Of a DNA stretch of 64,000 nucleotides, positions 27,691 to 37,284 are shown in pieces. Source of the stretch: Gemmobacter caeruleus (GTDB lineage: Bacteria > Pseudomonadota > Alphaproteobacteria > Rhodobacterales > Rhodobacteraceae). The stretch covers positions 1 through 64,000 of the forward strand of contig NZ_VKKX01000001.1 of assembly GCF_008271655.1 (NCBI RefSeq), written 5' to 3'. Within the stretch, counting starts at the first letter, position 1. The number at the start of each line of letters is the position of its first letter. The notes beneath the pieces are model-generated. The model did no database searches. It was not told the DNA's origin and worked only from the letters and a program-made list of their open reading frames with translations. The position numbers and the translations under genes are program-made.

Positions 27691-28665
27691 TCACGCAGGC
27701 GTCAGACCGGCATCGAGCAGGGTCTGGATGTGGCGCGGGCCGACCGGGCGGATGCCCAGCGGGTTGAGCGCCTTGATCGAATAGTAACCGCGCGTGATGT
27801 GATCCATGTTCACCGTCTCGCGCACCCCCGGCAGGTTCAGGATCCGCGCCATATAGGCCGAGAGGCGCGGGTAATCCGCGATCTGGCGCAGGTTGGTCTT
27901 GAACAGCCCGTGATAGGCCGCGTCAAAGCGGATCAGGGTGACGAAGGTGCGGATATCGGTCTCGGTCAGGCGGTCGCCGAACAGATAGTCGCCGCTCAGC
28001 CGCGCCTCCAGCAGGTCGAGCGTTTCGAACACGCCCGCCACGGCCTCGTCATAGGCGGCCTGCGTGCTGGCGAAGCCCGCCTTGTAGACGCCATTGTTCA
28101 GCCGGTCATAGATCACCGGGTTCAGCGCCTCGATCTCCCCGGCCAGATCGGCGGGGTAAAGCCGCAGATCCGAGGGCAGCAGATGGTCAAAGGCGGTGTC
28201 GAACATGCGCAGGATGTCGGCGCTTTCGTTGCTGACCATGACGCCCTGCTGCATGTCCCACAGCACCGGCACCGTGGCCCGGCCGGTGAAATGCGGGTCG
28301 GCGCGGGTATAGATCTGGTGCATGAATTCGGCCCCGAACAGCGGATCCGCATCCGCGCCGGGGTAACCGCCAAAGCGCCAGCCCTGATCGGTCAGCACCG
28401 GGTTGACCACCGTCACCGGGATCATCGCCTCCAGCCCCTTGAGCTTGCGCGCGATCAGCGTGCGCGAGGCCCAGGGGCAGATCAGCGCGACATAAAGCCG
28501 GTAGCGCCCGGGTTCTGCCGCGAAGCCGCCCGTCCCGGTCGGGCCGGGGCGGCCATCGGGGGTGATCCAGTTGCGAAAGCTGGACACCTGCCGCACGAAC
28601 CGGCCCTGTTCATCGGCCTTCTGCACCGGCTGCCAGTTTTCCACCCATTTTCCGTCCACAAGCAT
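27691..28665 (-). CDS. yqjG: Glutathionyl-hydroquinone reductase (YqjG/PcpF type)
   Basis: 324 residues of the Xi-class glutathione transferases: N-terminal thioredoxin fold with active cysteine in ALICPWASRT, VVNPVLTDQGW, then a helical domain with ESADILRMF and the conserved NNGVYKAGFASTQAAY and DIRTFVTLIRFD. These enzymes reduce glutathionyl-hydroquinones back to free hydroquinone. Start at 28663-28665 with AAGGAGT 7 bases upstream. Last gene of a four-gene operon with a dioxygenase, a DoxX protein and a reductase. Confidence 0.88.
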   Translation of the reverse strand: MLVDGKWVENWQPVQKADEQGRFVRQVSSFRNWITPDGRPGPTGTGGFAAEPGRYRLYVALICPWASRTLIARKLKGLEAMIPVTVVNPVLTDQGWRFGGYPGADADPLFGAEFMHQIYTRADPHFTGRATVPVLWDMQQGVMVSNESADILRMFDTAFDHLLPSDLRLYPADLAGEIEALNPVIYDRLNNGVYKAGFASTQAAYDEAVAGVFETLDLLEARLSGDYLFGDRLTETDIRTFVTLIRFDAAYHGLFKTNLRQIADYPRLSAYMARILNLPGVRETVNMDHITRGYYSIKALNPLGIRPVGPRHIQTLLDAGLTPA

Positions 28666-28676
28666 GCGCGCACTCC

Positions 28677-29507
28677 TTACCGGGCGTGAAACACGAAGGA
28701 CCGCATCGAGATCGAGCCGAGGTCGATCGCATCGGTCATGTAGGTCAGATTGTCCCCGCCATCCGAGGCGCCCGCAATGGTCAGCGCGGGCAGATAGTGA
28801 TCGACCGAGGGATGCGCCATTTGCAGCAGCGACCCCAGCTTGGCCCGATTGGCAAGCGTCGCGAAATCGCGGTCGGTCAGGCGGTCGGCGAACAGGCTGT
28901 CGAATTCCTGCGCGAAATCCAGCGGCCGGCTGTTCGGCCCCCATTGCACCGCGCGCAGATTATGCACCACATTGCCCGACCCCAGGATCAGCACGCCGCG
29001 ATCGCGCAGCTGCGCCAGCTCGCGCCCGATTTCCAGCTGGTAGTCCAGCCCCTTGGACATGTCGATGGAGATCTGGAATACCGGCACATCGGCATCGGGA
29101 TAGAGGAATTTCAGCACCGTCCAGGCGCCGTGATCCAGGCCCCAGGTGTCGTCCTCCTCTGCGTGATGGCTGGCCAGCAGGCTGACCACCTCGCGCGCCA
29201 GTGCCGGGTCGCCGGGGGCGGGATAGCGTTGCTGGAACAGCGCCTCGGGAAAGCCGTAGAAATCATGGATGGTCTTCGGCATGGCCGAGACATCGACCAG
29301 CGTCGTGCCCCGCGTCATCCAATGCGCCGAAACGACAAGGATCGCGCGGGGGCGCGGCAGGTCGCGGCCCAGTTCGGTCCAGGCGCGGCTGTATTTCGTA
29401 TCCTCGATGGCGTTCATCGGGCTGCCATGGCCCAGAAAGACCAGCGGCATCCGGTCACTGGGGGCCAGCCCGTCGCGCAACGAGGCAAGGGTCCGGGTCG
29501 TGTTCAT
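28677..29507 (-). CDS. DODA-type extradiol dioxygenase (YgiD/LigB family)
   Basis: 276 residues of class III (LigB-type) ring-cleaving dioxygenases: VFLGHGSPMNA, SAHWMTRGTTL, and the later LILGSGNVVHNLRAV, with MAHPSVDHYLP near the end, giving the conserved metal-binding histidines. Family knowledge points to catechol-like substrates such as DOPA, but the bacterial members mostly lack a proven substrate. Position in an operon with hydroquinone reductase suggests quinone or catechol clearance. Confidence 0.83.
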   Translation of the reverse strand: MNTTRTLASLRDGLAPSDRMPLVFLGHGSPMNAIEDTKYSRAWTELGRDLPRPRAILVVSAHWMTRGTTLVDVSAMPKTIHDFYGFPEALFQQRYPAPGDPALAREVVSLLASHHAEEDDTWGLDHGAWTVLKFLYPDADVPVFQISIDMSKGLDYQLEIGRELAQLRDRGVLILGSGNVVHNLRAVQWGPNSRPLDFAQEFDSLFADRLTDRDFATLANRAKLGSLLQMAHPSVDHYLPALTIAGASDGGDNLTYMTDAIDLGSISMRSFVFHAR

Positions 29508-29567
29508 CGTCGCATCTCCTGTCGCCGGAAGGGAAGGGGAGGGCGCCGCGCGGGCGCCCGCCGATGG

Positions 29568-29984
29568 TCAGGCAAACTGGCCCAGCAGCCGGTCAAGGAC
29601 GGGCAGGCGCAGCGCCAGGGCGCCCCGGCCCAGCAGGGCGATCACCCCCTGAACCATCGCCCAGAACAGAGGGAATTCCCAGCCGCCGCCTGCGCCGGAA
29701 AAAAGCCAGCCATTGCCGGAATGCACCCAGACCGCGCCCAGCAGCACCGGGATCAGCGCCACCGCCACCAGCCGGGTCGCCACGCCGAGGATCAGCGCCG
29801 CCCCGCCCACCAGCTCGGCCAGGATGGTCAGATAGGCCAGCCCGCCCGGCAGGCCGAGGCTTTCGAAATAGCCCACGGTGCCGGCGACGGTAAACACATT
29901 CACCTTCAGCAGCCCATGCGCCAGAAACAGAACCCCGCTGGAAACCCGAAGCAGCGCGGCGGCGATATTGACATTGCGATCCAT
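29568..29984 (-). CDS. DoxX-family membrane protein
   Basis: 138 residues, four hydrophobic helices, with the DoxX signature RVSSGVLFLAHGLLKV at the N-terminus and LAELVGGAALILGVATR in the middle. In E. coli the DoxX gene yqjF is next to yqjG, and the same pairing is seen here, two genes apart. Role probably in membrane redox or thiol stress (inference). Confidence 0.8.
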   Translation of the reverse strand: MDRNVNIAAALLRVSSGVLFLAHGLLKVNVFTVAGTVGYFESLGLPGGLAYLTILAELVGGAALILGVATRLVAVALIPVLLGAVWVHSGNGWLFSGAGGGWEFPLFWAMVQGVIALLGRGALALRLPVLDRLLGQFA

Positions 29985-29996
29985 TTTCCTGTCCTT

Positions 29997-30572
29997 TCAG
30001 GCGATTTGCCATTGCGGCGCGATGGCGGTGCCAAGGCCCAGCACATAGCCGAACTGGATGTTCAGAAAGCCCAGCGGCTCCAGATACCGCGCGTTCTTCA
30101 GCGGGCCGGCATCGACCGGCACCAGACCGATATCGCGGGCAAGTTGGCTCACCCGGTCCCGCGCCGCCGCATCGTCCGAGGCGACGAAGGTCTGGAGCGG
30201 CTGGCCGTTGACGGCAAGGCCCGTGCCGTAATGCTGCGCGAAGATGGTGTTGAACGCCTTCACGACCGAGGCGCCGGGCAAAAGCCGGGCGATTTCCTCG
30301 GCGGCAGAGCTGTCATGCCCGACGACAAGGCCCGAGAAATCGGCATTGATCGGGTTCGACAGGTCGATGACCAGCTTGCCGGCGAAATCGGCCACCTTGG
30401 CCACATCCGCCGCCGCGCCATAGGGCGTGGCGAGGATCACCACATCCGCCCCGGCCACGGCCGCCTTCAGATCGGCGTCGCGGCCATGGGCCACCGCCGC
30501 ATGCCCGGCCTTCGCCAGCGCCCCGGCAAGCCCGGAGCCGATATTTCCATTCCCGATGACCGCGATATTCAT
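29997..30572 (-). CDS. NAD(P)-dependent reductase, F420-reductase-like (NADP_Rossmann)
   Basis: 191 residues starting with the dinucleotide-binding motif NIAVIGNGNIGSGLAGALAKAGH, then VVILATPYGA and DLSNPINADFSG, as in the coenzyme F420-dependent NADP reductase-like family. Such proteins in bacteria without F420 act as NAD(P)-binding reductases of unknown substrate. It is first in the operon, divergent from a LysR gene. Confidence 0.78.
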   Translation of the reverse strand: MNIAVIGNGNIGSGLAGALAKAGHAAVAHGRDADLKAAVAGADVVILATPYGAAADVAKVADFAGKLVIDLSNPINADFSGLVVGHDSSAAEEIARLLPGASVVKAFNTIFAQHYGTGLAVNGQPLQTFVASDDAAARDRVSQLARDIGLVPVDAGPLKNARYLEPLGFLNIQFGYVLGLGTAIAPQWQIA

Positions 30573-30698
30573 CTGCTTTTCCTTTCTGCCGCCCCCTTCG
30601 GGCGCCGTGTTTCGATGACCGATATTTACGGCTTGGCAATCATGAACAAAATGGCGATGTTATGGATTGACTATCACCTATATGTTCCGAATGATCCG

Positions 30699-31595
30699 AT
30701 GGACACGCTTGACCAACTCCGCGCCTTTGTCGCCGTGGCGCAGGCCGGTTCCTTTACCGCCGGCGCCGATCAGATCGGCGTGTCGAACCGGCTAAGCTCG
30801 AAATATGTGGCCGAGCTGGAGGCCCGGCTGGGTGTGCGGCTGTTTCAGCGCACCACGCGCAAGGTTGGCCTGACACCGGCGGGCGAGGATTTGCTGGCCC
30901 GCGCCCCCGCCCTGCTGGAGGAGCTGGAGACCCTGCTGGCCGGCATCGCCGAAGGCTCGCGCGGGTTGACCGGCACGATCCGCATCGCGGCGCCGGTGAC
31001 CTTTGGCGAGATCTATGTCGGGCCGATGCTGGGGCGCTTCGCGGCACTGCATCCGGGGCTGACCTTCGATCTGCGGCTGGATGACGGCTATACCGATCTG
31101 GCGGCGACCGGCGTCGATCTGGCCTTTCGCATTGGCGCCACGGGGATGCAGTCGCTCCGGGTGCGCAAGCTGGGGGTGGTGCGGTCGGTGCTGGTGGCCA
31201 GCCCTGCCCATGTCGCCACCAATGGCACCCCCGACAGCCCCGAGGCGCTGGCGCGGCACGCCTGCATCCTGGACAGCAATCGCCAAATGCCGCGCCGCTG
31301 GGTCTTTCTGCAAGGCGGGGCCGAACATGTCGTGCATGTCGAGGGGCGGTTTCAGGTCAATTCGGGGCGCGCGGCGGGGGCACTGGCCGCCGCCGGGCTG
31401 GGCCTGGCCTATGTGCCGCGCTTTGCCATCGCCGAGGCGCTGCAAAATGGCGCCCTGATCCCGGTGATGACAGGCTATGAGGGCACCGCCACGACACTGA
31501 GCGCGGTTTACCTGGAAGGGCGCGCCCTGCCGCGCAAGGTGCGCGCGCTGATCGACTTTGCCCATGACGACATCCGCGCGGCGGGCATCCTGTAA
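30699..31595 (+). CDS. LysR-family regulator of the quinone-stress operon
   Basis: 298 residues with the winged helix LDQLRAFVAVAQAGSFTAGA and SNRLSSKYVAELEARLGVRL, then an effector domain (TIRIAAPVTFGEIYVGPMLG) of the PcaQ/DmlR-like subgroup. The start at 30699 gives the usual N-terminus MDTLDQL; the frame is open far upstream but only antisense to the neighbouring genes. The 126-base gap to the divergent reductase gene is AT-rich and probably holds the shared operator. Confidence 0.82.
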   Translation: MDTLDQLRAFVAVAQAGSFTAGADQIGVSNRLSSKYVAELEARLGVRLFQRTTRKVGLTPAGEDLLARAPALLEELETLLAGIAEGSRGLTGTIRIAAPVTFGEIYVGPMLGRFAALHPGLTFDLRLDDGYTDLAATGVDLAFRIGATGMQSLRVRKLGVVRSVLVASPAHVATNGTPDSPEALARHACILDSNRQMPRRWVFLQGGAEHVVHVEGRFQVNSGRAAGALAAAGLGLAYVPRFAIAEALQNGALIPVMTGYEGTATTLSAVYLEGRALPRKVRALIDFAHDDIRAAGIL

Positions 31596-31688
31596 CCGCC
31601 CGGATCGCACCGCGGCGGCGAAACGGCGGGGACAGGTCGCCGGGGAGCCGAGATCTGTCAGAGCCCGAGGCTTCTTGGATTCCGCAAC

Positions 31689-32630
31689 TCAGCGCCGCAG
31701 GATGACCTCGAACACCGCGCCCGGCCCGTCGCCGATACAGCGGGCCTCGCCGTCATGGGCGCGTGCGGCGTCGCTGGCAATCGACAGGCCAAGGCCGCAT
31801 CCGCCCGATTGATCGGGGTCGAGCCTGACGAAGCGGTTGAAGATGCGCTCGCGCTGGTCGGGTGGCACACCCGGACCATCATCGGCAAAGCGCAACGTCA
31901 CCGATTCCGGCTCGAAGGTCACCGATACATCAAGGCAGCCGCCTGCCCGCAAACCATATTTCGCGGCATTGTCGAGCAGGTTGACCACCATTTCCTCGAT
32001 CAGCACAGAGTCGCAATCGACCGGCCTGGGCGTTCCCGTCACCGAAAACCCCACCTCAATGTCGTGCGGCAACTGGGCTTCGGCAAAGGCGCGGACCCGC
32101 TCGCGGACCACCGCAAGCAGATCGGTCGGCTGGTTGAATTCCTTGAGGCTGCGGCCCCGCACCCGTTCCAGCGACAATAGCTGCGAGGTCAGCCGGCTGG
32201 TTGCCTGCGCGCTTTGCGCAAGGCCGGCAACGCGGGCGCGCAGTTCCGTCTCGTCCGGGGCGCTCATGGCGGCCTCGGCCTGGCTTTGCATCGCCGCGAC
32301 AGGGTTGCGCATCTGATGCGCGGCATCCGAGATGAACCCGTCGCGCAGGGCGAAGGCGCGGGCCAGACGCTCGAACAGCGAATTCGTCGTTTCCACCAGC
32401 GGGCGCAGTTCCGGAGGAACCCAGCGGCGGATCGGGCGCAGATCATCGGCGCTGCGCTGGCCGATCGCCTCGCGCAGATCAAGAAGCGGCTTCAGGCCCA
32501 ACTGGATCCCGAACCACAGGATCAGCGCGGCCGTGACCATCAGCGTGCCGAGAAGGATGATCGACTGGATCACCAGCTTGCGCGACAGCGGGTGCCGCTG
32601 GGTCACGGTCTGCCAGACCTCGACCGTCAC
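31689..32630 (-). pseudogene. TctE-like sensor histidine kinase, N-terminally truncated at the IS21 remnant
   Basis: Remaining 313 codons keep the second membrane helix (residues 22-42), HAMP-like linker, HisKA with His105 in SDAAHQMRNPVAAM, N-box NLLDNAAKYG and G-boxes DDGPGVP and GGCGLGL. The sensor domain and first helix are missing: the frame runs into IS21 sequence at about 32632, and the residues before (VTVEVWQTVTQRHPL) are normally in the middle of the protein. No response regulator gene adjoins it. Whether a GTG at 32628 gives a soluble-sensing fragment is unknown. Confidence 0.75.
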
Positions 32631-33030
32631 CCAGCCGACTCGACTTCGTCATCCTCGACGAGCTCGGCTATCTGCCCTTCGCGCAATCCGGCGGCCAGCT
32701 CCTGTTCCACCTGATCAGCCGCCTCTACGAGCGCACCTCGATCATCGTCACCACCAACCTCGCCTTCGGCGAATGGCCGTTCGCCATGGGCCTCGGACCA
32801 GTGGCGGCTCCATGGCTCACTCTTCGGCGACGCAAAGATGACCACCGCGCTCCTCGACCGCCTGACCCATCACTGCGAGATCGTTGAGACCGGCAACGAG
32901 TCCTGGCGCTTCAAAAACCGTGCCTGACCCCGATCTGGGCCTGACCCGCCTAGACTCTATGATCAGTTCCGCCGGCTCAGGCCCAGATCTCAACACCACA
33001 AGCGGGGTCAATTTTGTGCGCCGATTGACA
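32631..33030 (+). mobile_element. IS21-family remnant (3' istB and right inverted repeat)
   Basis: The block begins inside istB at the kinase junction and ends with a terminal repeat at 33001-33030 (core ggggtcaattttgtgcgccg then attgaca), typical of one group of IS21 elements. Before it, gatctgggcctga near 32931 reappears inverted at about 32978-32990. No istA and no left end are present, so the element cannot move. Confidence 0.7.
32634..32927 (+). pseudogene. istB helper ATPase, 3' fragment with internal disruption
   Basis: Frame one reads RLDFVILDELGYLPFAQSGG and [13 protein letters not shown], which is the Walker B and sensor region of IstB. After about 32781 a stretch of roughly 38 extra bases is met, and the normal continuation [20 protein letters not shown] to the TGA at 32925-32927 is in another frame. 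The gene is thus both 5'-truncated and internally damaged. Confidence 0.75.
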
Positions 33031-33435
33031 GTCACAGGCTCAAACTACCCATTTTGTTAACAACTTGCATTTCCTGCCATCTTTCCGTTGCAGTTTGGCG
33101 TCGTTTTTCGACCGTCCCAAAGCTCAGTCCAAGGGAGAGGCATTCACGGGCAAAAGCTGTGACGTACTGCAATTCAACTATGGTGATCGGCCTTGGCTGA
33201 TCAGCCCAGGACGCCCCACGCGACCTGGGCCGAGTGCCTTTAGGCGCGAGCCCAACACGAGGCCACGCAGAACCCAAGGAGGTCGAGCGGCAGCGATGAG
33301 CCGGACATGGATCGCAGCCCGGGCAAAGAAGGCCGGGGTCAAGGTCGATGCGCAGGCCCGGCAACCTGCGCAACCTTCAGGCCTCGGCGCATCGCATGGC
33401 GGTGCTGGCCGAACGTGGCCGGGTGACGCGCAGCT
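33031..33435. other. Unassigned debris between the IS21 remnant and cysA
   Basis: 405 bases without a gene I can support. Short frames exist on both strands (for example a minus-strand stretch with ITIVELQYVTAFARECLSLG, 33045-33190, and plus-strand codons ending at 33449 with [16 protein letters not shown]), but none is a family I recognise and none has a proper start. Base composition here is less GC-rich than its surroundings. Probably fragments left by successive insertions and deletions. Confidence 0.5.
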
Positions 33436-34155
33436 TCAGGCGGTGATGAAGCTGCGCACAAAGGGCGTGGCCGGGCGGGCGCGGATGTCTTGCGGCCGGC
33501 CGATCTGTTCGATCCGGCCCATCGACATCACCACCACCAGATCGGCCAGTTCCATCGCCTCTTCCTGATCATGGGTGACAAAGACCGTGGTCAGCCCGGT
33601 ATTGTCATGGATGTCGCGCAGGCCCTGCCGCAATTCCTTGCGCACCTTGGCATCCAGCGCGCCAAAGGGTTCGTCCAGCAGCAGCATCCGCGGCTCGATC
33701 GCCAGCGCGCGCGCCAGGGCCACGCGCTGTCGCTGGCCGCCGGACAGCTGGGCGGGATAACGCGCGCCGATATCGGGCAACTGGATCAGATCGAGCAGCC
33801 GCGCCACCCGGCGGCTGATCTCCGCCGGGTTCGGGCGGGTCGCGCGGGGGCGGGCCTTCAGCCCGTAGGCGATATTTTCCGACACCGTCATATGTCGGAA
33901 CAACGCATAGCTCTGGAACACAAAGCCCGCGCGGCGTTCCTGCACGCTCAGCCCGGTGGCGTCCTGCCCGTCGAACAGCACCCGGCCCGAACTGGGAAAT
34001 TCCAGCCCGCCCAGAATGCGCAGCAGCGTGGTCTTGCCCGAGCCCGAAGGCCCCAGCAGCGCCACCAGCGCCCCCGAGGGAACCGAGAGCGAGACCGGAT
34101 GCAGCGCCGCCGTGGCGCCAAACAGCCGGGAAATTTCGTCGATTTCGATATGCAT
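33436..34155 (-). CDS. cysA: Sulfate ABC transporter ATPase CysA, C-terminally shortened
   Basis: 239 residues holding a full nucleotide-binding domain: Walker [13 protein letters not shown], signature [15 protein letters not shown], Walker [16 protein letters not shown] and H-loop [10 protein letters not shown]. CysA proteins are normally about 340-360 residues with a C-terminal regulatory/TOBE domain; here the protein stops soon after [10 protein letters not shown]. The stop lies at the border of mobile-element debris. The ATPase could still drive CysTW. Start at 34153-34155 (MHIEIDEI), 10 bases after cysW. Confidence 0.8.
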   Translation of the reverse strand: MHIEIDEISRLFGATAALHPVSLSVPSGALVALLGPSGSGKTTLLRILGGLEFPSSGRVLFDGQDATGLSVQERRAGFVFQSYALFRHMTVSENIAYGLKARPRATRPNPAEISRRVARLLDLIQLPDIGARYPAQLSGGQRQRVALARALAIEPRMLLLDEPFGALDAKVRKELRQGLRDIHDNTGLTTVFVTHDQEEAMELADLVVVMSMGRIEQIGRPQDIRARPATPFVRSFITA

Positions 34156-34165
34156 GGGCGGCCTC

Positions 34166-35029
34166 TCAGGGACGGTGGGTTGCAGCAAGCTGGTCGGCAT
34201 GGCGCCGCTCCAGCCCGGCTTTCAGCAGCAGGGTGACAAGGGCCAGCAGCGCCAGCACGACCGCCAGGCTGAAGGCCGCGACCGAGAGATATTCCTGATA
34301 GAGCATCTCGATCGTGATCGGCATGGTGGCGGTCTGACCCCGGATCTTGCCCGAGACCACGGCGACCGCGCCGAATTCGCCCATGGCGCGGGCATTGCAC
34401 AGCAGCACGCCATACATCAGCGCCCAGCGGATATTCGGCAGCGTCACCGTGCGAAACACCCGCCAGCCCGAGGCCCCGAGCGTCAGCGCCGCCTCTTCCT
34501 CGCTGCGGCCCTGTTCGATCATCACGGGGATCAGTTCCCGCGCGACAAAGGGAAAGGTCACGAACAGCGTGGCCAGCACGATACCGGGCAGCGCAAAGAC
34601 CACCGGCGCGCCCTGTGCCACCAGCCAGCCGCCGACAAGGCTGTTGCTGCCGAACATCAGCACGATACACAGCCCCGCCACCACCGGACTGACCGAAAAG
34701 GGCAGGTCGATCAGCGTGATGAGCAGCGCCTTGCCGCGAAAATCGAACCGGGTGATGAACCAGGCCGCCGCGATGCCGAAAACGGCGTTCAACGGCACCG
34801 AGATGGCGGCGATGGTCAGGGTCAGCCGGATCGCCGCGCGGGCGTCCGGGTTGGCCAGGCTGCGCAGCGCGGCGCCCGCGCCATCGGCCAGGGCCTCGGC
34901 AAAGACCGCGACCAGCGGCGCCAGCACCAGCAGCGCAAGGCCCAACACGGCAATGCCGGTCAGCGCCCATTGCAGGGCCGGCGCCTCGGTCGTGGGGGAA
35001 CGGTGATGAAAGGCGGGAATGTCAGACAT
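34166..35029 (-). CDS. cysW: Sulfate ABC transporter permease CysW
   Basis: 287 residues, six membrane helices, with the coupling loop [16 protein letters not shown]-like segment [20 protein letters not shown] and [16 protein letters not shown], typical of CysW. It pairs with CysT to form the channel for sulfate or thiosulfate. Its start overlaps the end of cysT by 8 bases. Confidence 0.88.
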   Translation of the reverse strand: MSDIPAFHHRSPTTEAPALQWALTGIAVLGLALLVLAPLVAVFAEALADGAGAALRSLANPDARAAIRLTLTIAAISVPLNAVFGIAAAWFITRFDFRGKALLITLIDLPFSVSPVVAGLCIVLMFGSNSLVGGWLVAQGAPVVFALPGIVLATLFVTFPFVARELIPVMIEQGRSEEEAALTLGASGWRVFRTVTLPNIRWALMYGVLLCNARAMGEFGAVAVVSGKIRGQTATMPITIEMLYQEYLSVAAFSLAVVLALLALVTLLLKAGLERRHADQLAATHRP

Positions 35030-35861
35030 CTTGCAGGCTCCGGCGGCTCCAGATCTGGATGAGGTTGATCGACAGCAGCATGGCCAGGCTGATCACCAGC
35101 ATGGCGATGCCGATCGCGGCGGCGGCGTCATAGTTGAACTCCTCCAGCTGGATGACGATCAGCAGGGGCGCGATTTCGGTCAGGCGGGGGATGTTGCCGG
35201 CGATGAAGATGACCGACCCGTATTCGCCCACCCCCCGCGCCAGCGACAGCGCAAAGCCGGTCAGCGCGGCGGGGGTCAGGATCGGCAGGATCACTCGGCG
35301 CAGCGTGTGCAGCCGCGTGGCGCCAAGGCTGGCCGAGGCCTCCTCGATCTCGCGGTCGATCTCCTCGATCACCGGTTGCACGCTGCGCGCGACAAAGGGC
35401 AGGCCCACGAAGACAAGGGCGATGAAGATGCCCCATTGCGTATAGGCGATCTGCCAGCCCAGCCGCGCCGCCACTTGGCCAAAGGCGCCGTTCGGTGCGT
35501 AAAGCGCGGTCAGGGCGATGCCCGCCACCGCCGTCGGCAGCGCAAAGGGCAGGTCCACCGCCGCATCCAGCAGGCGCCGCCCGACAAAGCGGTAGCGCGC
35601 CAGAACCCAGGCCAGCACGAGGCCGAAGACCAGGTTGAACAGCGCCGCCGCCAGCGCCAGCCGGAACGATAGGAACAGCGCCGCCCAGACCCGCGGGCGG
35701 TTCACCGTTTCCCAGATACCGGCCGCGCCATAGCTGGCGCCCTTGGCCAGAAGGGCGCCGATGGGCAGCAGGACGACCAGCGACAGCAGAGTCAGCGTGA
35801 TGCCCATCGACAGGCCAAGGCCGGGCATGGCGGATCGGCGGATCAGGGGGCGGCCCATCAT
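35022..35861 (-). CDS. cysT: Sulfate ABC transporter permease CysT (CysU)
   Basis: 279 residues and six helices, with ALPTAVAGIALTALYAPNG, the coupling loop EEASASLGATRLHTLRRV and SLARGVGEYGSVIFIAGN. The order sbp-cysT-cysW-cysA is the usual one for sulfate uptake. The gap to the binding-protein gene is 6 bases. Confidence 0.88.
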   Translation of the reverse strand: MMGRPLIRRSAMPGLGLSMGITLTLLSLVVLLPIGALLAKGASYGAAGIWETVNRPRVWAALFLSFRLALAAALFNLVFGLVLAWVLARYRFVGRRLLDAAVDLPFALPTAVAGIALTALYAPNGAFGQVAARLGWQIAYTQWGIFIALVFVGLPFVARSVQPVIEEIDREIEEASASLGATRLHTLRRVILPILTPAALTGFALSLARGVGEYGSVIFIAGNIPRLTEIAPLLIVIQLEEFNYDAAAAIGIAMLVISLAMLLSINLIQIWSRRSLQDV

Positions 35862-35867
35862 CGCACC

Positions 35868-36995
35868 TTACTGCGGCACATAGATCTGGTCGAAGATGCC
35901 GCCATCGCCGAAATGTTCGGGCTGCACTTTGGACCAACCGCCGAAATGGGCGATATCCACCAGATCAAGCTTGGGAAAGCGCGCCACATCGGCCGGGTCG
36001 GCCCTGGACGTATCCCATGCGCGATAGAAATGCCGGAAGGCCAGCGCCTGCCCCTCGGGCGAATAGAGATAGTCGAGATAGGCTTCGGCCAGGGCCCGGC
36101 TTTGGTCATCGGGGATATTGGCCTCGACCAGCGCGACCGGCGGTTCGGTCAGGATGCTGACCGAGGGCACGACGATGTCGAACTGATCGGCGCCAAGTTC
36201 CTCTTGCGCGAGATAGGCCTCGTTTTCCCAGGCGAGCAGCACGTCACCGATGCCGCGCTGCGTGAAGGTGGTGGTGGCGCCGCGCGCGCCGGAATCCAGC
36301 ACGGGCACATTGTGGAACAGCTTGCCGACAAATGCCTTCGGATCCTGCCCGTTCCGTTCGGCCCAGGCCCAGGCGGCCAGATAGTTCCAGCGCGCGCCGC
36401 CGCTGGTCTTGGGGTTGGGGGTGATGACCTGCACGCCGTCAGCGACCAGATCGCCCCAATCCTTCAGGCCCTTGGGATTGCCCTTGCGCACCAGAAAGAC
36501 GATCGTGCTGGTATAGGGCGATGAATTGTGCGGCCGCGCCGATTGCCAATCCGCCGGCAGCTTGCCCGCCGCCGCGATCTTGTCGATGTCCGAGGCCAGC
36601 GCCAGCGTGACGACCTGCGCCTTGAGCCCGTCGATCACCGCGCGGGCCTGCGACCCCGATCCGCCATGGCTGGTTTCCAGGGTCGGGGCGGGGTGGCCCT
36701 GGGCCACCCACCAGTCGCTGAAGGCGGCGTTGACATCGCGATACAGCTCGCGCGTGGGGTCATAGCTGACATTCAGCAGGCTTTGCGCCTGCGCCGCTTG
36801 CGGCGCGCCAAGCGCCAGCAGCGCCAGCGCCAGCCCGCCAAGCGCGCCGCGCCACAGCCGGGGCAGCGGCCAGCCGGTCAGCCTTTCGCGCCCGGTTTCG
36901 ATGATGACGCGGCCATCGGTCAGCTCTGCGACCTTGACGCCCTGGGCGGTCTGCACGGCGGCGGCGGGGGTGGAAAGTCGGATCGTGGTCAGCAT
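35868..36995 (-). CDS. Sulfate-binding periplasmic protein (Sbp/CysP)
   Basis: 375 residues. The mature protein (from about residue 71) starts [18 protein letters not shown] and carries [14 protein letters not shown] and [17 protein letters not shown], sulfate-binding loops of the Sbp family. The signal sequence, an Ala/Leu-rich helix at about 50-69, is preceded by an odd 45-residue leader ([18 protein letters not shown], then [18 protein letters not shown]). Either translation begins later or the leader is a fused piece. First large gene of the sulfate operon. Confidence 0.85.
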   Translation of the reverse strand: MLTTIRLSTPAAAVQTAQGVKVAELTDGRVIIETGRERLTGWPLPRLWRGALGGLALALLALGAPQAAQAQSLLNVSYDPTRELYRDVNAAFSDWWVAQGHPAPTLETSHGGSGSQARAVIDGLKAQVVTLALASDIDKIAAAGKLPADWQSARPHNSSPYTSTIVFLVRKGNPKGLKDWGDLVADGVQVITPNPKTSGGARWNYLAAWAWAERNGQDPKAFVGKLFHNVPVLDSGARGATTTFTQRGIGDVLLAWENEAYLAQEELGADQFDIVVPSVSILTEPPVALVEANIPDDQSRALAEAYLDYLYSPEGQALAFRHFYRAWDTSRADPADVARFPKLDLVDIAHFGGWSKVQPEHFGDGGIFDQIYVPQ

Positions 36996-37041
36996 GTCGT
37001 TTCCTTCAAGATCAGGGGAATTGAGGTCAGGGGGCGGGCGA

Positions 37042-37284
37042 TCAGCGCCGGCCCAAGGGCAGGACCGGCGCGATCCGCGCGGCCCAGAGATCGGGGTCGC
37101 GCCGGGCCAGCAATTCGATCGCGGCCTCGGCGGGGTGACGGGTGAACAGGGTCAGGGGCTGGCCCTTGATGCGATGCAGCGCGCCGGTCTGGCGATGCAC
37201 CAGCTGCACCGACCAGGTCCGATGATCGCCCTGCGCCGGATGCATCGTTCCGGCCTGTGCGGGCAAAGCGGCATATGCGGTCAT
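37042..37284 (-). CDS. Small hypothetical protein upstream of the sulfate operon
   Basis: 80 residues ([15 protein letters not shown] ... [12 protein letters not shown]), same strand as the sulfate transporter genes, 46 bases ahead of the binding protein, with a GGAGAT-type ribosome-binding site. I do not recognise a family. It is soluble and basic, with no membrane segment. Co-expression with sulfate uptake is inferred from position only. Confidence 0.45.
   Translation of the reverse strand: MTAYAALPAQAGTMHPAQGDHRTWSVQLVHRQTGALHRIKGQPLTLFTRHPAEAAIELLARRDPDLWAARIAPVLPLGRR

Noticed and set aside
28686-30698. Very long plus-strand open frame leading into the LysR gene (about 2 kb)
   Set aside because: It is antisense to four clearly real minus-strand genes, rich in Arg/Gln/His as expected for shadow frames in high-GC DNA, and shows no family features before the LysR start.
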